A stretch of DNA of 64,000 nt from assembly GCA_022113835.1 (NCBI GenBank), contig JAILWY010000012.1, positions 3,348,001 through 3,412,000 on the forward strand, in the 5' to 3' direction. Source of the stretch: Atopsyche davidsoni. Lineage: Eukaryota; Arthropoda; Insecta; Trichoptera; Hydrobiosidae. The notes under the pieces are model-generated. The model worked only from the letters and a program-made list of their open reading frames with translations, made no database searches and was not told the DNA's origin. Position numbers and translations under genes: made by a program. Shown here piece after piece: positions 14,014 to 26,100 of the stretch (position 1 is the first letter of the stretch; every line of letters begins with the position of its first letter).

Positions 14014-14399
14014 TTATTGATTTTTGTGAAGACCGTCTCACAGGAAGTACGATTTTGCCTATACAGGTTTGATTGATTGATAATGATTAAGTACATTTTT
14101 TCAAATGTTGAAAACTGATTATAGAAAAATATCATCGTGATTTGTGTGGGATTTGAACCCACATCCCAAGCTTACATGGCCGTTGCACACAATATTTAAT
14201 TGGCATAATAAGTACGTTGTTTCATTTATAGGATATGATTGTTAAAAATTCTTGCTTAGTACCAGTTATTCGTTGGTATAATTGGTAATGCACCGGCCAT
14301 GTAAGCTTAGGGATGTGGGTTCAAATCCCATACAAATCACGATGATATTTTTCTATAATCAATTTTTAATATTTGAAAAAATGTACTTTATCATTATCA
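14014..14399. mobile_element. tRNA-like inverted-repeat element (copy 1), with 11-bp target duplication
   Basis: A 386-bp element flanked by exact direct repeats ATATAAATATG at 14003-14013 and 14400-14410. It starts with a one-sided head (14021-14068, including GTGAAGACCGTCTCACAG and GATTTTGCCTATACAGG) that recurs at 22606-22650. Inverted arms follow: about 14077-14190 and 14285-14399. The right arm has a complete tRNA-like unit at 14265-14340 (+) with a B-box GGTTCAAATCC and an A-box-like TGGTATAATTGG. The left arm carries a truncated minus-strand copy. It encodes no protein. The tRNA-like part lacks a clean anticodon arm (no T before the presumed anticodon), so it is a derived retroposon unit rather than a working tRNA gene. 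Confidence 0.75.
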
Positions 14400-14410
14400 A
14401 TATAAATATG

Positions 14411-17400
14411 GATGAAAAATGTTTAAAAAAATAATTATAAATGAAAACAATCAATCATTGAACAATGTTGTTTTTCAAGGCAATTTATCGTTAATCACAT
14501 AAAAATATTTTCTCATTAGTAAATATTTGCTTAAGGTTGGTTAATTAACGATGCTTTCATATTAACGATCCGAATGAAAAAAATCATAAAATCATCGCAT
14601 TTGATATAAAAATACATTACGACGAAATTGAAATCTAAAAAGGACATGACTCTTATTTGATGATTTTGAAATAATAACGAATTTCCAAGTAAGAATCCTT
14701 TCTTTTGATTTTAAAGGGTCCAGTATAATGTTGTTTGACAATTTCGTGTAAAATCCTTAACAAATATTTGTAAATATTAACTGGAAGTAACTACAAACGT
14801 TCAAAAGCCTAGTTTGAAAGAAATAACATCAATTAATATCTTGTCCTATTGAGTTACGAATTCCCGCTTTACATTGTAGAACCAATATAATTTTTTAGAC
14901 AATGGTTACTTTAGCAATTAGAGTGTAATATGCGTTTTCATTTGCATTTATAGTTATATTTAAAACAAATATTATTTTAAAGAATCTTGACATTACACGT
15001 TTCATTTGACAAATACCGGAGACTATTTTCTACACACTAAAAAAGTTAGTAAAATCAATGTATCTAAAAATATTAAACATATATTCAATTCTCAGTTCAT
15101 ATCAAGCTTTCAAAAGGTTAAAAAAATTGGAGTTCATGATTATGACAAGGACACAAAAGGAGCCATTCTTTTCCTATGCGGGAAATATTTCATGCTTGAT
15201 TGAAATATCAGAGATAAATATGAGAGAAAAAAGTCAAGGGGTGAAATGTATTCTCTCTGGTGCGAAGCTTGAGGCAATGGTTAGGTTCCAGATATCCCAC
15301 CACTCTAATGAGGAAGGCAGCTAGAGAAGAGAATACCATCGATTGGTAATATCATAAAGAAAAGGCATCAGATACCAAACTATGGTTCTGGGTCTACTAC
15401 CAAGGTCACCTCTGTAGTGGGTTTGCTTATATTCCTTAATGTAAAAGCTCTCTCTTAAACTTGAAAGCAGACAGCTTCGATCCTTTGTTAAAGATAATAT
15501 TACACGTGTTAATTTGAAAAAGCTGGTAAGAAAATAATAAAGATTTAAAACAAGCGTAAAAATTTAGTAACACGTGTCCTACGGCGATTCGTGAATTTTG
15601 AACAGATAAAACAAGTAGCCAAAATTATTTTAACATTAAAATTTGGATAATATTAATTATAATAAATATTTATATTTTAAAATATTAGGTCGTATAACTA
15701 TATTCCACATCAAATTTTGATGCTTATACTTTGGATTTAGAATTGCTCTGTTATTTACCTTTTTATGTTGTTTAATTTAAAAAAATGTTTTCATATATGA
15801 GCTTGTTTGGTCTGTATTTTTATAAAATCATTTATCAAGTCAACAACCATACATACAAAAACTCATAAATCTAACCTCATAAATTTATCCTACTGAAGAT
15901 TTTCCACAGACACACGTTACAGTAAGTTCTGTGGCATTGATATTCGAGATATAAGGAGTACTGTGTATAGTTTTCATAGATACCACATATCAAAGTAATT
16001 TCAAATAAATCTACTAGATTTGATGTACGTTTATCTTTTGACAGATCCATATATCATAGAAGTACATTAACTGTAGTGTTAAACACGGTATTTGTGGCAG
16101 AAACGACTATGAACAAGCCTTGCTCAGGGCATATACACAAAATATGATTGTGGAAATAGAAATATTCAGTTATTTACAAAATTTGATATATTAAACATGA
16201 AAATATATTTTTATAACACAATACCCAAACACCAACATTGTGAATTCAATTCAGATAAATCTGGATACATTTTATGAAATTGTATTTTTTAATAACAAAA
16301 TTCAACCGTATTGTTTTAAGTAACACAAAAACTACGAAAAATATCGTTAAATTTCTTTTTGAAAAGTACAAATGGTTTTCTCATCCACAATTTTTGGTCT
16401 GTTACCTTGACCTTTCCACCACCGTGTTCCTGTAACCAAACAAGAATCCAAACCGATATTTGCAAATGTATATTATCCAATGTACCTGTATAAATATTTG
16501 ATAACTTATGAATGTTCCGTGTGTGAACCATTTTCCTAAGAACACAACATTAACACAATCAACGTAAGGCTTTTAACACTTAACTTAACGGAGGGCTCAT
16601 TCTGGCTCCTTTTCAAGCTTTTACACATTTATACGTTATTACGATTTTTCATAAAATATGCATACAACGTATTTTTCAATATTCTTTCTTTATTTTTTAT
16701 TTTTATGTATTCTTCTAAACCTGTATAATTTTATGTAACAAGTGCTAAGTTTGGAAGAATGAATATCGTATTATCTGTAGAGGTCAAATTGACTATGTAC
16801 ACGTGTAATGTCGGTAGATTTAGTGTTAAAAGCATATAAAAGCTTCTATGAAATTGAATATTACATTTGTCGTTATATTTTTTTTCTTACCACAGCATCA
16901 GGCATACAGTCTGATTTTATTATTTTTTTATTTAATAACCAAATAAATTTTTTCATAAAGTATGGTATGTTATTTCTTATTAACGTAAATAAAATTTAAT
17001 ACTAGCAACCGAAGCGAATAATGGATTCTCAGAAATTCAGGATTCGTGAAATGTACTATATCTTTCAATTCAACGAAGATACACATGCTAACGTGGTTTT
17101 TAAGACTCGATTGGTTTGCGAAATTGATAAATGTTAGCCGTATGGTAGAAATGTGCTGCTGTGCCTAAAATACACGTTTGCAAGTAATATCTAAACAAGG
17201 CTTTAGGTGAAAATATTCTTTTGTGTGTATATATTTTTTTTCTTCATATTTTCGTTGTGGTAAATTTCATATCAAAGCTATTTTCAAGATGCTTTAAGGT
17301 GGCTTTGTTGTAATATTTCAAAGGATACTTTTTCTTTCAGACAGAGCCTTCTTAAGACACTCCGCACGAGCAAGTGTATTTGGGATAAATACCGCATATG

Positions 17401-18317
17401 TAAATAAGCAAAGGTTTCGGTTCGGCCGTTTGGTGAATTACCGACTTTCTATTTGAGCGACACATCTCGGGTCGCTTGACCGACGATTCGGGAGCGTCTC
17501 TCCTAATTATTCACGAGTTTACATAAAACGGGGGGCGTGCGGTCTGGAGGCAATCTGGCGCCGAGGGTGGGCGAGAGAAGGGTTGTACTGCGTGCGTCCC
17601 ACCCTCCCCGCCTTTAATTGAAAGCGGTAATTATCTCCCCGATATATACTGGGAAATTAAGAGTGTTTTTAGATAAAACATTAATTAAGATAAGCAAATT
17701 TGTAGAGTTCATTTATAAGGCCGCGCTATTGTCAACATTAAAATTCGCAAGGGCGAGGAAAATGTGTCTCCTTTTTGTTTATCGAACCCCCGGCTTATTT
17801 GTGTCTAACCCTCTGACGATAAGACAATTGGTTTAAATTAATGATTCTGTATTAAGTTAAATTTGGGTAATTGTTATTCTCGCTCATTTATATTAGAATT
17901 ACGTCAAAATGGAGTGTTGCTTTTGCGAAATTCTGCCTTTGATAAAATCAAACGTGCTAAAGTATACCACAATGTGTAAAAAATATTACACTCTCGGCTT
18001 TCCCGTAGCACGTTTTTGTAATATTTTTTTTTCTCAAGGAACGCCCCGATAAAATCATATTATATTATATCCAGTCAAAACTTCCTACATAAGGCTGAAA
18101 TACTGCAATATAAACTGCAAGAAGTTCCTTAAAAATACTGATTCTACAAAAAAGGGAAATATAGGAACGTTGAGGTCTTAATCATCCAGTTTTTTTTTAT
18201 CTATCGAAAGCCCGAGCCTAACTTTAACCGCTTCGATCCGAGCGTACTTTATGTGCTCCCGGGTTAGAAGGGAGTGGATTTTTCTCAGATATTTGAAGAA
18301 AATCTTTTGTTTTGCAG
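14411..18317. other. Intronic AT-rich sequence upstream of the first visible cadherin exon
   Basis: No exon, RNA gene or mobile element could be supported. At 17400-17640 a GC-rich, non-repetitive island (with GGGGGGCGTGCGG and a CTTTAATTGAAAGCGGTAATTA homeodomain-like stretch) stands out. It is a candidate conserved regulatory element of the gene. Confidence 0.35.
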
Positions 18318-18433
18318 CGTCGCGTATTCGATACGAGATCACGGGAGGGAACGTAGGCGGCGCTTTCGGGATAAAAAATACATCCGGAGCAATCTTCGTG
18401 GCAGGACAACTGGACTACGAACTACGGAAAAAG
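18318..18433 (+). CDS. CadN2: CadN exon: start of an EC repeat
   Basis: The exon is 116 nt. It begins with two bases completing a split codon and then encodes 38 residues that include YEITGGNVGGAFGI, SGAIFVAGQLDYEL and a final RKK. These are the middle strands of an EC repeat, with the LDYE calcium-type motif near the end. The acceptor is a good TTTTGTTTTGCAG and the donor is AAG|GTACGT. The reading frame ends on a codon boundary and joins directly to the next exon (RKK then YELRL), as in other insect N-cadherins. It is flanked by intron on both sides: at least 18.3 kb of sequence upstream and 7.46 kb downstream. An overlapping 85-aa open frame only reads through the exon into intron. Confidence 0.9.
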
Positions 18434-21400
18434 GTACGTACAATATCAAACCGCCTGTATAACCTGAATAAGTTAAAACTTTCCGAATATACGGTATGTA
18501 TAAATTAAGGAGGGTAAGTTCTAATCGTGCGGCTTCGAATATTTAATTGGTGTTGTTATTCTTTGATTGCTAATAAATTAAATATTGTTTCGAGTGGATA
18601 TTTTGTTTTCGAATCGTAGCTGCGCAAACAAAGTTTCGAAAAGTTTTTTATATGACGGGGTAACTTTGTATAGGCGAAGCCTGTGTTTACTGGTTCCGCG
18701 ATAAACTTTCAGTTTTAACTTTAAGGGTCGGAAGGGAAATCGATTCGATTTTCCTGAATGAGAGACAAAGGTTCCATTGTTACAGTTCAGAAAATTAAAT
18801 GCTTTTCCAAAAATTTCAATGGAAGAAACCTTCTTACACTCCATTTGAGTGCTCGGGCAATTCATCTAATTAAACTTACGGTTCTTAGCACCTGCAGGGA
18901 GCTTTAATGGTTATAGACCACCCGACGAGGAGAACCGTACACGTAAAACTACTTATTTTATAATAAAGCCTTATGCTTAAAACGTGCTTATTTTTATTAT
19001 GTACAATTTTTATTTCAATAATATTTGTATAATAAAAATACATGTAGCACACCTTATTTTGATATAAAATAGGTTTGGTTAGATTTTAAAAAAAATACGA
19101 AACAGGTTATGAAATTCGTTTCCGTTATCTAAAACAACGAAAATATACGAACAAAAAAATTACAGAATTATTATTACATAAACAATTCATTAAAAACCTC
19201 CTTATCAAAAAATAAATTCAGGAGCGTTCAGAACTTTTAACTGATTTTTACTTTATTTAGATAGCCTTTTGCCAGTAACTTTTTTTTAATTTACTGGTAG
19301 AAACACGCGTAACTCACGTGGGGCCTATTATATTTATCTCAATTGAAAAAATACATTTGAAACAGAATTTTTAAAGGATTCAATAATTTTTAAACGTACT
19401 AAAATCTACAAACATTTTATAAATACCTAAATAATTTTAGAACCACAATTAATGCCATTCCAATATTTTTGAAAACTATTAATTACTCTTTTTTAGAAGA
19501 TCCCTATTTATTCAACTTTTATGTTAAATAGACCAAAAACCTAAACCACAAGCATATTTCGATTTGTGCGCACGATGGGTTATTATATTTTAGTTATTAT
19601 TTTATAAAAAGCCATATATAATACTTTTCTCTAGCATAAATTTTATCGAAAAGAATCAAAACCTTTTACATCACTTATTAATTTTATATTTTATTATAGG
19701 TCATACTTAAAACGGTCAAATCTAATATTTAATATAATATAAGTTTTGGGAATGGAGTACGTGGTAAAAAAATATGATTTGTCAATACAGTACAGTACTT
19801 ATGACATAAAAATATTACCAAAAAGAGTAATCACCATACGAACTCAATTTGTAAAATCGATGCATAGTTTCATCGGCCGTAAAATAAATACAAATATTTT
19901 GATGTTGCGTCTAATAACTGGGAACATCTCAAATATTAAATTAAACATTTGCTAAGCCTTATGTTTGTATGCAGTGTAACAAAGTGAAAGGTTCTAAGCA
20001 TACAAGCTGCTGATCGAAATCTCAACCAAAACAGGTCATATCGTATAAAGGGTTAAAGTGTAACGTGTACCATACATCTATAAGGATTTAGATAAATTGT
20101 GTTCGATGTTTACAGGAAATCTTGCTGTTTACTGAAAAGGTGTTGCCAAGGAGATGTATACGGCTTTCATAAAATATACTTTCGTCCGTCCTTCTCCCCA
20201 TTTCGTAAGTGTGTATTCCGGATTCTAATGTATTGAAGAACATCCTCGTTTACATAAAAGATAAACCTGAAACTTGAAACACAAACTCCCGTGTGCTCTA
20301 TCTATAACACTTATTTGTTAAGTTGATTCCGTGCTCGGAATTGAATACTCTACTTACAATATTTGAATACCAATATTGGGCGTATAGCAACAGATGACGT
20401 ATACGCCCTCCGGGGTATCACGCCCCTATACAATTTTACAAATAATGCAAACACGACTGTTACTCTACTTTATCTGTAAACTTTGTATTAAACTGGCGGA
20501 AGTTCCGACATTTTACGGGCGAGTTAACCGAGGCGGCCATCTTAATTTTATGTGAAGGTGTATTCGGTAAGCGTTATCTCTTACAAACGACGGGTTGGTG
20601 CCTTAATTTTATTTTATATTGTGATTTAGTGTATTCCGATACTTGAAATTAAGGCCTGCCTTCCTGTTAAGTGAACTTGAAACCAGCTCTGCAGCATTTA
20701 AAGCTCAAAGTAGCAATTTGAGGAGACACAAAATTAAATCAATATTGTTATAAATAGAAGCTTTAAATACAAGCTTTGATATTTGCATTAAGTTAATTTA
20801 AATGTTTTTGTATGTTCAGTTTGGTATGAGCTTTCGTTAAAAAAGTATGCTGGCACTTTTAGCGCCTACATTTTCTTGCACTCCGATCCCAAAAAAATAC
20901 TTGTGGATGTACAAAAATATATATATATAGGTTGGGTTTTGGACCCACGCGATTCAGACGATTCTATCCAATCGAATCACTGCGGCACTATAACGAAAGT
21001 AAAAAGCATATATACTTAGATAATGCTGAAAAAATAATACCGGGGCATGATAGCATTGAAGGTGTGTTTTGTTATTTGTACGCTCGATAAATCGGTATGG
21101 TTAAAAAATGCAGATTTATGAAATATTCATATAATTAATAAAATATACCAAATGGTTAAAACGACCACATAAAATATAATACTTGTTAAATATAATTAAG
21201 TATATGTGTCAAATTATTTTGGCTCAGAATTCTCGGTTAATATTATAGTTTGACCGTTTTTTTTATAACACACCGTTCTAGGTGGTTGTGAAGAAAAATT
21301 TCATACATGAGACTAAATTGGCTGAGTCACCGTACGTATATGTAGTCTAAGATTAATTTCATGGTTCTATTGTTCGGTTTTTTTTAGAAAACTTACCAAA

Positions 21401-21690
21401 AAATACGCCACAAAGGAGTTTTTTTTCATATACTGTAGGGTGATATTCAAATTTGAAGTTGATAGTACTTTTTTAAAAAAAATTAAAAAGATCACGAAGA
21501 TACCGCAAGTTTTTATTAAAATATGAAAATAGTAAAGCTTTGAAGTTATAATAAACTCTACACTTACTCCAAAAAAGATTCGCGTTTTCATGTTTTATTA
21601 TGTTTGAGAAGATTTACGATGGTTTCATTTGTAATACTTCTTATTTATAACAAGTTTTAGTATGGATTAGAGCCTTACGAAAATAATTGT
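18434..21690. other. Intron of CadN, no further feature seen
   Basis: First part of the 7.46-kb intron between the first two visible exons. It is mostly AT-rich. A moderately GC-rich part lies at about 20370-20600. No second version of either neighbouring exon was found, so there is no sign of mutually exclusive splicing here. Confidence 0.5.
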
Positions 21691-21936
21691 AATATTTTTG
21701 AGTAAAATACTAGAGTGATTTTCCACATGTTCGTTTTTATTAGTGACCGGTTTCGCCAACCTTTCACGTTGGCATTATCAAACAGAGGCCAACGGGAAAG
21801 ATTAATGCCAACGTGAAAGGTTGGCGAAACCGGTCACTAATAAAAACGAACATGTGGAAAATCAGTCAAGTATTTTACTCAAAAATATTAAAATGGAATT
21901 TCACCAAGTACTCTCTGTCAAAAATATTGAATTTCT
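21691..21936 (-). mobile_element. Short inverted-repeat retroposon, GGCGAAACCGGT subfamily
   Basis: Two arms (about 21691-21777 and 21806-21890) are near-perfect inverted repeats sharing GTTGGCGAAACCGGTCACTA. A one-sided extension (21891-21936) precedes a direct repeat of the left flank: GAAAATAATTGT at 21679-21690 and 21937-21948, extending to 19 bp with one mismatch. Reading the extension on the minus strand gives TTGGTGAAATTCCATTTTAA, which resembles the head of the element at 8519 (TTGGTGAAGATCCATTAT). Size, one-sided head and target duplication match the copies at 8.5 and 49.7 kb, so this is a related subfamily. The stem is GCCAAC / GTTGGC followed by GAAAC. Confidence 0.7.
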
Positions 21937-22129
21937 GAAAATAATTGTGATATTTCCAAAAACCTTCTAGCTATTTGATTGATTAGACAGTCTCAATGAA
22001 ATAAATAAAGTAAATGAAGCATGCGTGTAGGAGCTTAGTGCTTACCCTCGCAGATATTTCCTTTATGCGAGATAGTTGTGAGGGTTGGCTTAAAAGTTAC
22101 CTTATAAAACTCTCTCACGTATAAATTTA

Positions 22130-22345
22130 CGTATCGGGTGTCCGACTTGCGAAGATACCGTCCACTTACCCCCGCCGGAAGGGGGTGTTAAATAAAACAC
22201 CTCCGCGAGGGTCGGACGGCTCTAAGCCAGATCCTGTGGGGCGGGATCTGCGGAGCCGAACATTTCTTATTCCGCCCGTCTCCCACGGACTCCGACTTAC
22301 GGATGGGCGGACGGCGGGTCGGCCGGGACTTTGTTGCTAAGACCC
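22130..22345. repeat. GC-rich folded block, probable non-LTR retrotransposon fragment
   Basis: About 215 bp of strongly GC-rich sequence in an AT-rich intron, with strong predicted hairpins. One is GGTGTTAAATAAAACACC (about 22184-22201). Another is a nested stem made of GGCTC / GAGCC outside CAGATCC / GGATCTG (22219-22257). Several short GGGCGGACGG / CCGCCCG elements complement one another. The sharp composition edges and dense structure look like the untranslated end of a non-LTR retrotransposon or a structured SINE. No protein part is present and no partner copy occurs in the window. Confidence 0.4.
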
Positions 22346-22600
22346 ACGGAAAGATAATGAAATGAGAAAAGCCACCGAAACAGTTTATTTATAGCCGAGA
22401 ATTAGCGAAGAAAACTGAGGCTCGTCTTGCACGAAACTTTACAACGCTTTAAGGAATAGCAACACTTATGAATACCTGGATTGATACGAGACTACAAACT
22501 CTTCATCGGACTTGAAACTGAATTAGCTGAGATCTTTGTTTAGACATGAAAGGCAAAAGGCTTACAATTAAAAATGTTTTTAGTTTAGTAAATGTAATAT

Positions 22601-22802
22601 ATTGGTTTTTGTGAAGACCGTCACAGTAAGTACGATTTTGCCTATACAGGTTATATTTTTGATTGATATGATTAAGTACAAATTTGGTTAAATGCACTAG
22701 CCATGTAAGCTTGTTTCGAATCCCGCACAAGCCATGATGATATTTTTCTGAGAGTTTCTTTTATCATTTTTCAATATGTGAAAAAATGTACTTAATGATA
22801 TA
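22601..22802 (+). mobile_element. tRNA-like element, truncated single-unit copy (copy 2)
   Basis: It carries the same head as the 14-kb copy (22606-22650, GTGAAGACCGTCACAG and GATTTTGCCTATACAGG). After this come TGATTAAGTACA, a shortened tRNA-like segment with ATGTAAGCTT and B-box GTTTCGAATCC, and the family 3' tail ending GTGAAAAAATGTACTTAATG. One of the two units and most of the 5' half of the other are deleted. No clear target duplication was found. Confidence 0.65.
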
Positions 22803-25800
22803 ATTCTAAAATTTATTAAATACTTTCAGTATTAAATCCATTCAAAGAAGTTTTGTTCGTATCTCGTATAATATTATACTAAACTTGATATAGATGTTAA
22901 GTATTACAAATAATACTTTATTTTCTCAAATCAATTCAGTACGCAAGAAATTTTGGACCAAGGACAAAAAGTCAAGGGAGATTTGTTTTTCTATAAGCTA
23001 CATCTAGCAACAACAAAAAAACGTCTACACTGAAGGACATCATCAATCTACTCTCTTTGTGCTTATCCTGGATTATACTTAGGTATTTTGTTTTATATTT
23101 ACTTCGGTAGAAATTCTCTTTTAAACGAAATTCCGACATTTTTACCTCGCTCTTTTGTAATACCTGCTCGTAATAGTTGTACCAGCAATTTGGGTGGTTT
23201 TTCGCGCTGCACTTCGGCCCAAGGGGAATACATTATTTTTCAATTTTCTACGTGTGACCGTAACCCGGAGCCGAGGACAAATGAGACCTCTTCACACCTG
23301 CGGCGAATGGAAACGCTCTCTCGCCTTATTATTGAATTAACCCACGGTTCCATGGTCTAGGAGTAAACACACCTGAAAGGTAAACGGTGTTGACGGCGGA
23401 ACTTGTGGTCGGCGCCTCTAAACAAGCCTTCGGGGGCGTGAGAGGAGCGACGCGCGAATTTAATTGTAAACATGTTTCGAAATAATAATCACCCGAAAAT
23501 AAAATACGCCCCCCATTGTGATATTTTGTATTAAATACGCGTGGCCGACTGTGCGTGGAGGGTTTGCCCCACTGTAAGCTCTCCTTTATCACTTTCAGTA
23601 TTTTACATTAAGTACCAGGTGCCTATATTATAAGATTATATCGCTTAAGAACGCAGCAATAAATTTCAGCTCGATTAGTTATTTTAATACTCGTATTTAA
23701 ATATAATAGTTTAATTACAGACACATTGCTAATTTGCATGCAAAATATTGTATTGTTATTATTATTTTATTGAATCACTTTAAATAAAATATTTCAATCC
23801 ATAAGTATATGTACATATATTACACCCCAAAAAGGGTAATTTGGGAAAAACCCTTAGATGATATAAAACGTGGAGAAATTTATTTTATTCCATTACAGAA
23901 TTATTTATTTTTGAACATAAAGCTATATTTATCTATTTTTAGATATCTTCTGTCGGTTGCCTTCCTTTTGAGGGTTGCGGCCAGCTCTTACATTTTTCTG
24001 ACCGAAAAGACATTCTACCCTTTGTGACTGATCTATTCTGTTCTTTTCATAACCTGGCCGCTTTCTTCCCCGTCGCATTGCCCTCGAGAAGCTTCACAAA
24101 GTTTATTTCATTAAATTAACCAATGTTGCTCATGAAATTAAAAAATAATTTTAATTCATCAAATGAGAGTATCTCGTTTCCACCAATTTTTAATATATAT
24201 ATAAAATAAAAAATGTATTCTGTCTTGAAATATATGACAGCATACTATTTGCTTGAAAGTGTCTTCCTCAATAGTGTACCAATATTATGGAGTCATCTGC
24301 TGTTTTCTAAATTTTTTTAAGGTTTAATTTCACTAAATGAAACAACGAGAGAAATCCTCAAAATATAGGGGTTGAAAAAAAAATTAGCATTATTAATAAT
24401 AATTAAGGGCTCCATTGTATATTTGGATATGGTTTGTCTGTTTTTTAAATTTATTATTATATATGATTATTTATTTCACACTAAGAAGAAAAAGTTTAAG
24501 TCCCAAGATAAATTTACAATTTCCAATAAATACATTTTTCATAGGGTCATAAAAAGCCAAGCTATCTGAAAAAAATATCAATATCGTCTAGAAAGCTATT
24601 CAATAAAATAGCTGGTTTCCCAATAGCAGAGAACTTCAGGATGTTTGTGTGAGTTACAGGATGCGTATAGATTTTTTTAGTACAACACACTGGGATGTTT
24701 TATGGTTTATATATTTTATTTGTAGAAATAAATTAGTGAAAGCGTGTACACGATAAATCAGTAACTGGAAATTCTGGTAAAATATGTTCATGTGGATTTA
24801 CTCAGTAGTTCTGCCGATCGGTGTTCCATCAAAACAAATTAACCTATGTATCACCGGTTGTTTATCTAAATTAAGTCTACATAATTAACAGCCAACCTCT
24901 GTAAATTTGTGCTCCCCAATTATTGTATTTGTGTTTATTTTGCGTATTCCGTCAGTAACTTTTCATTATTGGCCGGGGAGCACATCGGTGTACCTACAGA
25001 TGTACAACAACACGAAACAAATTACATCCGAAAAATATATTTCCATTTCGCGAACGTCAAAATGATATTCCACCACATTGTTGATAATAATTGTTGCGTA
25101 AAATCCAAAGCAGCATATCGCTTACCTTTGTTTCTGTTTAAATAAAGATATTAAGGTAACGGTTGTTAATTTAACTGGTCGGTTTTGTAAGTACCAAGTT
25201 TTCTGCTTCTCCGGGGGCTAAGAAATGTTTTGGCTGTGTGTTTTTTTAAGAGAAGTTTGCGCAGGAGTATTGTTGGAACGTTAACCGGAGATGTCTCAAG
25301 ATAATCAGACAACCCGAGCTGCCAGGAACGACTTAATTTGATTAGGCATATGTTTTTATAATAAAGGGAGGCTAATGGAATTACCCCTATCTCTGTGGAA
25401 TCTTTGTATTTATTTCATTTGCTGTTTCAGGCCTAAACTTCTGAAAACTTTTGAGGCTTCATTAATACAAGAAAGCGAAATGCTGCAGAGTAAAACCGCT
25501 GTTTTGTAAAATTAAAGCTCACTTCAAATATTATTTCATCACTTTTTTTTTTGTTTATTGCGTGTTTCATAAATTACTTGTTTTAAGGGCTTACGTAATT
25601 ATATATTTAAAACTTATCGTATTATATTATAATTAATCTCAATTTATAATAAACAACTTTGTAACTAAAAAAATACACGTTGAATATTCATTTTCTGTTT
25701 CGAAATTGCTGCTTGTAGCCCATGGGTATTTATATGTCAGTGTGTAATTAGGGTTCATAATTTATCGACGCAAAAGTTGCTTCCAGAGGACCGAAGGCAA

Positions 25801-25896
25801 ACAAGCGAGCCATAGGACTGTTCAAATTTTATTGATTCTGTTAAAATGGAAATCAAACATGCAACACCAATAAAACGTCGGTTGGGATCTCAACAG
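22803..25896. other. Intron of CadN with a GC-rich island
   Basis: About 23130-23590 is GC-richer and non-repetitive. Its open frames (90 codons on +, 87 on -) match no family and carry no exon-like splice pairs in the cadherin frame. The rest is AT-rich. A conserved regulatory element is possible. Confidence 0.35.
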
Positions 25897-26067
25897 TACG
25901 AGCTGCGCCTGGCCGCCTCGAGTGCCGGGGGGCTGAGGGCGAACTTCACGACGGTGGTGATCCACGTAAGGGATGTGAACGACAACCCCCCCGTGTTCGA
26001 GAGGCCCACCTACCGCACCCAGATCACCGAGGAGGACGACCGCAACCTGCCCAAGCGCATACTCCAG
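25897..26067 (+). CDS. CadN2: CadN exon: end of one EC repeat and start of the next
   Basis: The exon is 171 nt (57 codons, phase 0 at both ends). It encodes YELRLAAS, then FTTVVIHV, the inter-repeat calcium linker DVNDNPPVF, and the start of the next repeat (RTQITEEDDRNLPKRILQ). It is much richer in GC than its surroundings. Both splice sites are weak for this gene: the acceptor CAACAG has little pyrimidine tract before it, and the donor is CAG|GTCAAT rather than GTAAGT-like. A hAT-type element lies 42 bp past the donor. The boundaries were set by the reading frame into the neighbouring exons and by family conservation. An open frame from an ATG at 25846 through 26190 extends past both boundaries into intron and is not the real coding limit. 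Confidence 0.86.
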
Positions 26068-26100
26068 GTCAATCAGTATTGCACGTCAGTTTTCCTTTAT

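Noticed and set aside
14265..14340. Possible genuine tRNA gene (also at 28239-28316, 28402-28479 and 46851-46926)
   Set aside because: The copies occur inside repeated elements, share non-tRNA tails, and lack a normal anticodon loop and D-arm. They are tRNA-derived rather than tRNA genes.
1..18317. Further upstream cadherin exons within the window
   Set aside because: No DxNDNxP linker, LDRE/LDYE motif or phase-matched splice pair was found by eye. Short exons could have been missed, and a profile search would settle it.
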